Source: Circinella minor (Eukaryota; Mucoromycota; Mucoromycetes; Mucorales; Lichtheimiaceae). From it: DNA of 18,302 bases. The position numbers were made by a program, and so were the translations under genes. The stretch spans positions 1 through 18,302 of the forward strand of contig JAEPRB010000479.1 in assembly GCA_016758965.1 (NCBI GenBank), written 5' to 3'. The notes beneath the pieces are model-generated. The model did not search any database, was not told the origin of the DNA, and saw only the letters and a program-made list of their open reading frames with translations. Shown here one piece after another: positions 9,275 through 17,207 of the stretch (the stretch's first letter is position 1; every line of letters begins with the position of its first letter).

Positions 9275-10650
9275 GATTCCCATTGCTCTTGCTATCGCAA
9301 CCAGTGGTACTGCTGCACTATTAATGGAAGGTGGTAGAACTGCTCACTCTTTATTTAAAATTCCTCTTGACCTTGATCACACATCATTTTGTTCATTTAC
9401 TCCACAATCTGCCACAGCACAGCTTTTAAAATTAACGACTTTAATTATATGGGACGAAGCTTCAATGATCAGTAAAGATCTTATCGAATGTGTTAATCGC
9501 AGTATGTAGGACTTGATGAAATCTGTAGACCCTGAATTAGAACATGTATCTTTTGGTGGAAAGCTAATTGTTTCCAGTGGTGATTTTCGCCAGGTATAAG
9601 TTAATTAGCATTTAGATATAGGTTGATAATTACTTATTATATTGTTATACCTAATTTTATTTTCAATATTGCTCTTAGGTTCTACCTGTTATTCCCAATG
9701 CATCACGCGCACAAATTGTGGCTCAAAGTTTGAAAAGATCAAGTATATGGCGTCATACACAGATATTCCGTCTTCAAACTAATATGCGTGTTCAGCAAGC
9801 AAGCAACACTCGTAATTCCGCACAGCTACGAGAATTTGCTGAGTATCTATTACGAATAGGTGAAAACAGAGAGCAAATTGCTCCAGGAACTGAGGATTGT
9901 ATTAAGCTTTGTAATTCAATGTTAATGCCTGGATATAACATTTTAACTCTGATTGACACATTATATGGTGATATGATATCTACTACTCCTTCTCGCGAAT
10001 TTCTAATGTCAGGAGCTATTCTCACACCAAAAAATGTTGATGTAGCAACAATTAACGAAGCCATTTTAGAATCGAAATTTCCTGGAACAACTGAGGAATA
10101 TTTAAGTGCTGATAGCATGGTTGATCCAGAAGAATCTTTGTCATATCCAACCGAAATTTAAAATTTCCTTTCTCCATCTGGTCTTCCTCCATATACATTA
10201 AAACTCAAACCAGGATGTCCTGTCATGCTCGTACGTAATCTTAATACTTCACAAGGACTCTGTAATAGAACACGTCTAATTTGTATATCTTTTCGTCGAA
10301 ATGTTATTGAAGCTCAAATTGCCACTGGTACACATATTGGTGAAATAGTTTTATTGCCTCGCATTACCATTACATCAAAAAAAAGTGAGTGTCCTATTGA
10401 ATTCCAATGCACACAATTCCCAATACGTCTTGCATTTTCAATGACAATCAACAAAGCTCAAGGGCAAACTTTTGACACCATTGGTCTTTATTTGCGAAAC
10501 CCTGTCTTCACTCACGGTTTATTATATGTCGCTTTTTTACGAGTAAAAACACCAAATTCTATATTTATTACATTAGGCCGTAATGAGTCAACTATTAATG
10601 GTCAGGAAGGTATATACATAAGAAATGTTATATACACTGAAGTACTTTAA

Positions 10651-10920
10651 CTCTATAATTACTCTTTATACAAATTAATTACTACTACACCACTTTATCC
10701 GTCTTTATTTGTTTTCTCTTTACTCTTTATATATTTTCTTAACCATAAACATCATTTCCTCAAATAAACCTTATTCTTAATATGTTTCATAAGGTAAGTC
10801 TTTATAAAATTATATTTTTGTATAGCAAAACAGAAATATTTTTAACTGGATAGGTAAAAAGAAGAAATATATCTTTGTCTCATATCCTCGAATGAAGCTT
10901 TGAGCGTGTACACGAGTGGG
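10651..10920 (+). other. AT-rich 3' untranslated region of the Helitron gene
   Basis: There is no credible frame between the helicase stop and the GC-rich tail. AATAAA at 10763-10768 is a possible polyadenylation signal about 110 bp after the stop. The tract is pyrimidine-rich up to about 10740. Confidence 0.4.
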
Positions 10921-11052
10921 GGTTTGGCGGCTTGCCCCCAATGTGGGGGGTCAAGGGGGGTTTTACCCCCCTTGCAATGTGGACCCGTTGGATGACACGA
11001 AGCGAAGCAAAGTGGCTCATTCAGTCGAGCGAAGAGAGACAGGAACTGCTAG
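10921..11052 (+). repeat. Helitron 3' terminal tail with G-tract hairpin, copy B
   Basis: CAAGGGGGG (10952-10960) pairs with CCCCCCTTG (10966-10974) around TTTTA, identical to copy A at 4719. Just upstream CCCCCA-ATG-TGGGGG (10935-10949) forms a second hairpin. The tail continues with CGAAGCGAAGC and GGCTCATTCAG and ends CTAG at 11049-11052, followed by the host T. It shares family identity with copy A but has one 28-bp unit instead of two, so the two ends are related but not a recent duplicate. Confidence 0.85.
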
Positions 11053-11596
11053 TTTATCACTATTACTGCAACGATATGTATAACATAATTAATAAACCCA
11101 ATAATCTCTCTATTTCATACTATCCAAATATTCATTATCCAGATCCACGTATACGAAGCGTAATATCAATACATATCCATAACATCTTTTGTTTCAATAG
11201 TTATCGGCACAAGCTATATAATCTACCCGAAGAAAAATAAAATAAGATACCAATATCAATAATAACAGAAACATTATAGTGATATAACGCGGAACAAGAG
11301 GTGTGCGTGTGTGTGTAAAGAAAGAGTGATAGCACTTATCAATCGTCATACATAATATCAGGCTGGATAATAGTAATTATGTTAAGATAATGATATATAA
11401 CAAGGCAGGTGTTTTGGTTATAAAATTGAGCAGTAGAGTTGTGTTGTATTCAATAAGGTCTATGGGTAAATAAAGCCAATTGCCGTGTAAGATATATTCC
11501 TCATCGCACTCAAGTTACAATCGTCAGCAGAGAATATTTGTAATGTAATTGTTAAGATGACAGAAGATTTTCACAGTTATCGTATATGTATGTCTG
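11053..11596. repeat. Dispersed repeat copy 1, part 2 of 3
   Basis: This resumes the match to the intact copy exactly at T17616 and follows it to TATGTCTG, ending at G11596. Shared tracts include ATACGAAGCGTAATATCAAT and AAAGAAAGAGTGATAGCA. It has a (GT)n tract near 11300 that is shorter in the other copy. No coding sequence is recognised. Confidence 0.85.
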
Positions 11597-12717
11597 GGGG
11601 CTGGTCGAGGTTATAGTGATTATGCTCTGGTCTATTGGCACTAGTCGGATGGATAGCCAAGACAAAATGGTATAGCCAAATTAATTTTTATTAATACAAT
11701 TTATTTATAATAGTCTTGGCATGCATACTTTTAAAAATTTTGAAAAATAAAAATTGAATTTTATTTTATTATATAAAATAACAAGAGCAACATGGTTACC
11801 GCTACACAAAACAAACTTTCATTTAAGAACAATAAAATTGTTATTGATACTGATAAGCTTCAAAGCTTATTAACCAAACACAACATTAATGTTGTTAGTT
11901 TCTGTAAAGAAACTATTTATGAAAAGTATGATGTTTAGTTTATGGAGAAGAAAAATAAACTGAATATCAAAAGAAAACCATCAGAAAGACAAAAGGCAGC
12001 TTCAAAAGCAAGCTTAAAGTCTGCCAATACTGAACGTACAACAGAGTCTGTACGTCGAACAATCAAGAGGGTCAGAGAGGAGAATGCAGCCCTCAAGAAG
12101 AAGTGTTACATCTATGACACTTACTATGAGAAAGTCGATGAAGAGGCCCTTAAAAATAAATTTTCTCAGGAAAATTTAAATTCTGAGGATAAATCCATGA
12201 AGAATCAATATTCTCAGGAATCCTCAGATCCTCATATTTCCAATGCAATGTTAGAGATTAACACTTTTAGTGCGGCTACCTCACAGGGCGATTCTGACAT
12301 GGGTGTTTGTGAATCAGAACAGGGAGAGTTTATATGTATGATCGCATGTGCTAATTGCATGGATACATTATATAATAATTATGGTTGTCATTTTGTAGAT
12401 GAGTTAATAAATAAATTAGAAAAAGAGAAAATAAAATATAAACGATTCTTTAAGAATTTCTTTGAATATCACATTAATAATTCAATAGCATCAGAAAGGG
12501 ACGATACTCAGATAATAGAATATTGTAGTAATAAGCTAGATAAATTAATTGAAACATATCAAGAACTATATATAAAGGAGCAACAAAATGATGAATATAC
12601 AGATGAAGAGTAAGAAATTTAATTCGGCCACATATGGCTATACCGTTCATAGCAAATTTATTAGCCACATAATAGCTAGTAGATCCTAAATGGCTAGACC
12701 ACTAATAGCAGGCCTCC
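11597..12717. mobile_element. Unclassified 1.1-kb insertion flanked by TCTG
   Basis: Absent from the intact paralogous repeat, where TATGTCTG runs straight into TTCATGTG. Here TCTG occurs at 11593-11596 and again at 12718-12721, giving a 4-bp target duplication. The ends are weakly inverted: GGGGGC at the left against GCCTCC at the right. TAGCCA or its complement occurs at 11654, 11673, 12635, 12662 and 12691, that is, clustered within about 90 bp of each end, like transposase-binding subterminal motifs. It carries one gene (11792-12613). I cannot assign it to a known superfamily; a 4-bp duplication with GG...CC ends is not a combination I recognise with confidence. Confidence 0.65.
11792..12613 (+). 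CDS. Basic coiled-coil protein of the TCTG-flanked element, interrupted by one in-frame TAG
   Basis: The frame opens at ATG 11792, is closed by TAG 11936-11938 after 48 codons, and reopens two codons later at ATG 11942 in the same frame, continuing 223 codons to TAA 12611-12613. The downstream part begins very basic (KKNKLNIKRKPSERQKAASK) and continues into a predicted helix (RRTIKRVREENAALKKK), then an acidic, Ser-rich middle, a CMIACANC cysteine patch and a Lys/Glu-rich C-terminal helical region ending DEYTDEE. This layout could suit DNA or RNA binding, but I recognise no family. The intact long frame inside an element suggests the element's own protein. The TAG may be a mutation, or the first 48 codons may be a separate upstream frame. 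A 35-nt intron ending at that TAG was tested and breaks the frame. Confidence 0.55.
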
Positions 12718-12852
12718 TCTGATCGTATAAAAAAAGGTATGAGGAGTACATTAATAATATAAAAGACTTACCAAAGTCAATTAATCCATCTCCAATCAAT
12801 TATGTTCGATCAAAAAAAAAAGAGAGTAGGAGTGCGAAATGGAGCATATATT
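12718..12852. repeat. Dispersed repeat copy 1, part 3 of 3
   Basis: This matches 18170-18302 and starts with the second TCTG of the target duplication. The shared block AGTACATTA...AAGACTTACCAAAGTCAATT and the closing GTGCGAAATGGAGCATATAT are nearly identical. The match is followed to the window's last base in copy 2, so the repeat probably continues past 12852 here, but this cannot be tested inside the window. Confidence 0.85.
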
Positions 12853-13194
12853 TTTTTCATAATACAAAGTTTGAAGTTTTGTCTTAAGTGAACATTGTTT
12901 TTCATGTGCAGCTATATTCATCACGTAGCATTGTAATCGTTCAATATCAAGCAATCTTTCAAAGTCAATTATTCTGATCGGTGGTTAGTATTTTGCTGGT
13001 ATAAGTATAAATCTTTCATATGTATTTGAAGATGAGTAAGAATAAAGAGGTACGCAAACAGAAAAGGGGACCTCCAAAAATCGTGCACCACCCTAATTAG
13101 GCTATCGTGCACTAACGAGCCACAAATATTAATTAATAGTGCACTGGAATATTCCTGAAGAAACGCATCATGCACTTTTTTTTTAATTAATAAA
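12853..13194 (+). promoter_or_regulatory. Non-coding lead region of the MULE-like gene with repeated palindromic GTGCAC motifs
   Basis: No credible gene. GTGCAC occurs at 13083, 13107 and 13139, with a variant ATGCAC at 13170, all within 110 bp upstream of ATG 13195 and spaced 24-32 bp apart. Repeated palindromic hexamers just before a start codon could be a regulator or transposase binding array, or remnants of the element's end. The repeats are seen; the role is inference. Confidence 0.35.
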
Positions 13195-15320
13195 ATGTCT
13201 ACTGAAAACAACATTGTTACTTTCTTCAACAAAAGATACTCAAATGGGAGATATTCAGAAACAGCCCTAGCTCACTTCAACGTCGAAAAAGATAGATATG
13301 ATCGTTTTTCACTTGACATTGGTTGGGCAATGCGTAGCATGCATAGTAATCGTCGAATGCGAGGAATGGCAGGAGGTAATTGCAGACGTTACAAAAAGAC
13401 ATGCAATGAATTTATTGTGTGTAAAGATGAAAATTGTCCTTTTTTTATGTTTCAACGTCGACCTGGAATAACTGAAGCTGCTGTAAAAAATCAAATAAAT
13501 GCTGAATGTCCTGGTTGTAGTGGTTCTCTGTACCATGATAGAACTTGTAGAGCATATGCATTTTTTCATTTTTGAAAGCAAAGTTTGTACACTTGTTCAT
13601 TTTGGAGAACATAATCACAATCAGATGGATAATGATAATGATCACCAAGAAAACCCACCCCACTATTTGACAAGCATCTTAGCAACAAACAGCAACAGAA
13701 ACTTGATCAATATTTGGATAGTTACAAGCAACATGATGAGGAACCCGTGGATATGAAAGAGCTCCATTACCTCAACGAAAAGCCAAAGGATTAGTTAGTA
13801 GAACTTTAGACAAGGAAGTAACGATAGCAAACTCTGTACGCAGCATCAATCCTGTACTAGGTAATTTGGATCGAGTTAACTATGAAATTCGGAAACGTGG
13901 AAAAAACACAAAAGAAAAATCTACAAATGATAAAGACATGTTTAGCAAATTTGAAGAGCTTGAAAATGAATATCCAGATTATATTACATCAGCAAACATT
14001 AATTCTCAATTCCTTTATCATCACTTTCAGGGCACCATTAATGCCAAAATATGTCAACTTCAAAGCATTTCCAAAGGATCGATATTTATGTTCAACTGTT
14101 TTGTATTTTCCTGAAATACGAAAGCATTCATTGATATTTCAAGCTGTTATTAGGGGATTAAAAAAAACATTTTCATAAATACTTTCTGGCATTCTTTTCG
14201 TTATACAAAATCGACTTTACTTCATCAGATAACTTTATGGGGATGGTCATAGATTTCTCGTTGTCACAGAAGAATGGATATTTGTCAGCATATAACATAT
14301 ATACTTGTGGTATGACCAATAGCCTTAAATACTTGAAGGGTTGCTACATGCATTGGATGCAATCGGTGCAACGCATCAGTAGTGTTGTATCCAACACATA
14401 TTATTCATAAAGATAATTATTTGTCATTTTAATTATTAAAGTACAGCGTATCTTTAATTATGCTTTGCTGACACTTCGTGTACTTCCCTATTTGGACGAT
14501 GATTTGTAAGAACACAGAAGTCCGTCTTCTATAATGATAACAGATAACAGCTGCGTAGATATATCATATCGTCAACTGCTCAAAGTCTAATCTTAATATC
14601 ATTAATCTTATATTCATAATTCACACGGCCATGACAAATTTAAATCTTACGTATAGCTATACACACATATCAATATATATCCCACCGATAATAAGATTCA
14701 TATAAATAGAGATAATATTTTATTTTAATAAACTTCAGTTCAATTATTATTCTTTTGGGTCTCGTTGACTTTTTAACGTCTCTTTATTTTTATTATATTT
14801 GATTGATATAACAAGTAGTATTCACGTTGTCATACCTGTTGATAAACGCACTACTTTTTTAGAGCTTACTGTCAACTTGTGCACTACCATTGATGACACG
14901 GAATTTAATGTTACATGCAACAATATTGTATCTGAATTCCCAGACACTCGTAAATGGCTTCTATGGTGGCTTCAACCCGATGTTCGAAGTATGATATTTG
15001 TGAATGGATGTATTATGAAGCATAGTTTATGTTTTCACGTTTGTCACATGAGTAATGTGATAGAAAGTTTTCATCGAGTTTTCAACACATTGATCAAGGG
15101 GGGTCAGCCACTTGGATCAACATTACGCTGAGCATTAAAACTAGCTAAAAGTGATCAAGTGATCAAGATGACCTGTCACAGTTTTATGAATATGACATAC
15201 TGACGACCTATAATCAGCAGTAAAAATTACGAAAGCCACGAAGACTAGGAACAAAAAGCTATGCTGAAAATGATGGTCATGCAGCTGACAATACGGATGC
15301 GATCTTTGCTGATTGTTACA
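13195..15320 (+). pseudogene. MULE-type transposase with Cys/His zinc-binding domain, frameshifted and split by a solo LTR
   Basis: The first block (ATG 13195 to about 13565) has cysteines at residues 63, 70, 76, 81, 105, 108 and 118 (VCKDENCPFFMFQRRPG; ECPGCSGSLYH). After a frameshift in the T-rich run near 13565 it continues to FGEHNH (about 13605-13620). This Cys...HNH layout resembles the FLYWCH/GCM-type fingers at the start of MULE proteins. Later blocks, in changing frames: TLDKEVTIANSVRSINPVLG (about 13810), YPDYITSANINSQF (13975), DRYLCSTVLYFPEIRKHS (14076) and GMVIDFSLSQKNGYLSAY (from about 14235) with LKGCYMHWMQSVQRISS. After the LTR it continues IHVVIPVDKRTTFLEL, FPDTRKWLLWWLQPDVRSMIF and HMSNVIESFHRVF. 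The 'VIDFS...LKGC.HW..SV.RI' and 'W..WWL.P' patterns fit fungal MULE-like transposases. A TGA at 15129-15131 and at least four frameshifts mean the gene is dead. Coding resemblance fades near 15320. Confidence 0.75.
14383..14813 (+). mobile_element. Solo LTR inside the MULE-like gene, 5-bp duplication AGTAG
   Basis: The 431-bp segment starts TGTTGTATCCAACA and ends GATATAACA, flanked by AGTAG at 14378-14382 and 14814-14818. Taking out the segment and one AGTAG joins 'cgc atc agt ag' to 't att cac gtt', which restores the transposase frame. A TATAAATA box at 14701-14708 and AATAAA at 14727-14732 suggest a plus orientation, though the spacing is short. No internal retrotransposon genes are nearby, so it is a solo LTR. 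TGTTG...CAACA starts are common in Copia-type LTRs; this assignment is tentative. Confidence 0.88.
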
Positions 15321-15327
15321 GGATTTT

Positions 15328-15586
15328 TCAAAAGAAGTTGACCATGGTGTTTTTGATTTCGCTCATGACATTTTTTAATTCGTATATGCTTTTTTTATAA
15401 TCGCGAATGGTGTTTTTAAATTTCGAGATGAATATTTTTTTTAATCGTACATGGCGTTTTTTATGTTCACAAATGGTGTTTTTGATTTCGAGGTAGACGT
15501 TTTTTTTAATCATATATGTTATTTTTGAATCCGCGTTTGCTCTTTTTTTAATCGTAGATGGTGTTTTTTTATTTCGAGGTAGACAT
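15328..15586 (-). other. Heptad-repeat open frame on the minus strand of the minisatellite
   Basis: The minus strand is open from about 15586 to the stop at 15330-15328, with an ATG at 15513. Seven residues per 21-bp unit give a repeating pattern: EIKNTIC, EHKKRHV, RLKKIFI, SKFKNTI, RDYKKSI, YELKNVM, SEIKNTM. The pattern is acidic/basic then hydrophobic, K-K/N, x, hydrophobic: a coiled-coil-like heptad. 22-bp units are balanced so that the frame stays open across several units. No promoter or start context supports expression; the frame may be only a by-product of the DNA repeat. Confidence 0.3.
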
Positions 15587-15791
15587 CATCAATATTCGTG
15601 GGAAATTTTTTTTTTTTTCGATAGTGCAGGCATAATTTTTCGTGTTGCGTGTTTTAATTTTCGATAGGTTTATTTTTTTATTCGAGTTGGCTGTCATGAA
15701 ATTTTCGCTCTGGGTAGCGCAATTTTCGAGTGCTCTATCGCAATTTCCGCTCTAAAGTTATAATAATCCGTAGATAATAACTGAATATTCG
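15342..15791. repeat. Minisatellite, about 21 diverged units of 21-22 bp ending in TCG
   Basis: Cutting after each conserved CG gives consecutive units of 20, 21, 21, 22, 22, 22, 21, 22, 21, 21, 22, 22, 22, 22, 21, 21, 23, 21, 21, 21 and 21 bp. A typical unit is CAAATGGTGTTTTTGATTTCG: variable first half, T-run, then TTCG or ATCG. Similarity is strongest in the first 11 units; later units keep only the phase and the final CG. It begins just after the MULE-like coding remnant. Not noted as belonging to any transposon end known to me. Confidence 0.85.
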
Positions 15792-17207
15792 ATGATGAGA
15801 TGATTAATTATTATCGCTTATTATATTTATATTTTTATATATAACATTCATTATCTATAATATCTACAACATATAGGAACTATCTGTATAAAAATATAAC
15901 TGTTTTGGAGCAGTAAAATAATCATGCATAGCTTAAAGAGATTATTTACCCACAGCAGCAAAAAAAAAAAAAAGGAAAAATTCCGATCAGTCATCTTTTC
16001 CCACCTTATTCTTTACTTTTTTGATAAAAAAAAATACACAAAGCATTTATTTCAATCTAACAAAGGTAAAAACTATAATAATAACTGAATTAGATTGTCT
16101 TTTTTTTCATGATATGTTTATCTTGTGAAAGAGGGAGAAAAAAAAAAGGGAAGAACCGAACTGAGAGGTAAGTGGTATAAGGTTGGAGAAAACAAAACGA
16201 CAATTGCACTCAACAAATATGACTGTACTCAACATGGAAGAGAGGAAAGCCGACACTATAAAAAAGGAAAGCATTGTATTCGAAATGATTTATGTGCCTG
16301 AAGGAAAGGGAACGTCATGGCTAGAACAAAAAAAAGTATACAAAAAGATATAAAACTAACAGTTCGTGAAACGTTCAAGACACGCTTTACTTTAGTAATC
16401 TATATAACGAGCATTTCAACTAACCATGTAGTCGACAATCGTACATCAATATTGAGCGCAATGAACGTCAATATATACCACCATACAAATAGCATTACAA
16501 AAAAAAAGAATTAAAGAACAAGCAAGCAACAATATAATATTATATTTGTTTTCCAACTCACAAAACAAAGCTATTTTTAAAAAGTTAAAAAAAAAAGACT
16601 TTAATCTTGCAGTAACCTATTATATGCTTTCTATGCCAAATATTATTAATGGAACAGCACACGCTATCAGAGAAACACATAGATGATGAAAAGACAAAGA
16701 GTGAATCAGGTATCAGGTATCATAACGATGATTGAATTAAGGGATTTCAAGTAATGATGTTATGGCTAGTATATTATTATAATTATCATCAATAAATTAT
16801 TGGATCTGTACACATAAATTCTTTTGGATAATTGAATCTATATTTTTCGATATTTTAGTGGAGGTTGTTATACATACCAGGATTGTTTCGATCCTTCGTA
16901 ATCATGTTAATTCAAAAACCATTGACCAGTATATTATATATATATATTCCATCCAATAATATACTCAATCCCTTCTGGACAAATGCTTTGTATATAATAA
17001 ATATATATATTCTCTCGTTTATATTATAAGTAGTACAATACATTTGAGGCTGTCTAGTTTATCTCAAGAAAACACTCGCGTATATTAAAGTATTATATAT
17101 TGTTGCAGTAATATTCATTTTTATCCAACAGAATATAGTGTTCTGCTGATAAAAGAATATGTGGATTTAGCATTATTATCTCATCCGAAAGTTAAGATGC
17201 AGATGGA
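15792..17207. other. AT-rich stretch with no recognised gene
   Basis: Mostly homopolymer A/T runs and simple AT repeats, for example (TA)n near 16935 and 17000, and an A-run at 15960-15973. A 65-codon frame at 16317-16514 (starting MARTKKSIQKDIKLTV) has a Lys-rich low-complexity ending, no motif and no supporting context, so it is not called. I see no RNA gene or transposon end here. Confidence 0.5.

Larger units (their letters stand above)
5018..10650 (+). pseudogene. Helitron Rep-helicase (RepHel), disrupted
   Basis: Domains in order: two zinc knuckles (CPSCYQPGHSRRTHRDC from 5036; CPSCGQFGHSQRTSRQC near 5288); the Helitron N-terminal region (HSLGLMD, FRSNIRAYNNALSFASLG, EVLNTLQTLMH, GDEGWN); Rep motif FVTVTTNPRW (7169-7201); HUH motif GLPHAH (histidines at 7379-7387); two-tyrosine motif IKYVYKYVYEGHD (about 7780-7818); Walker A GPGGTGKT (8903-8926); Walker B IIWDEAS (near 9450); SSGDFRQVLPV; and C-terminal MTINKAQGQTFD. 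Likely introns are 5198-5272 (GTAAGT...TAG, removing two in-frame stops), 5360-5441, 6267-6347 and 9594-9678; all keep the frame. Damage: TGA 5592-5594, a frameshift near 5895, a solo LTR, TAG 7127-7129, TAG 8105-8107, a TIR element at 8982, TAG 9507-9509 and TAA 10159-10161. Motif VI reads AFLRV instead of ALSRV. ATG 5018 is chosen because the first knuckle follows it closely. The protein would nick, unwind and transfer the Helitron strand in the nucleus; this copy is inactive. Confidence 0.92.
4851..11052 (+). mobile_element. Helitron carrying a full Rep-helicase gene (decayed, nested insertions)
   Basis: The 5' end TCTATACTACTAAAAAG follows the CTAG of the left segment directly, and the 3' end is CTAG at 11049-11052 followed by T. 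This gives about 6.2 kb including two later insertions (6686-7106 and 8982-9274). The right junction is proven by comparison with 17616 onward, where the flank TTTATTACTATTAC continues without the element. The interior holds a zinc-knuckle/HUH Rep/PIF1-like helicase gene on the same strand, in the usual orientation relative to the ends. Helitrons move by rolling-circle replication with peel-off of one strand. This copy carries several stops and insertions and should not be autonomous now. Confidence 0.85.

Noticed and set aside
8967..9275. Intron starting GTAACA in the helicase
   Set aside because: No AG lies directly before the point where the frame resumes, and inverted ends AATCCAYAACAA bound the segment.
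13309..13663. Minus-strand frames opposite the MULE-like finger region
   Set aside because: The plus strand carries the ordered cysteines and the HNH motif; the minus frames are their shadows.
15342..15791. CRISPR array
   Set aside because: Units of 21-22 bp follow one another directly without unique spacers, and the rest of the window is eukaryotic in character.
16317..16514. 65-codon Lys-rich frame
   Set aside because: Low complexity and isolated in AT-rich sequence, with no recognisable domain.
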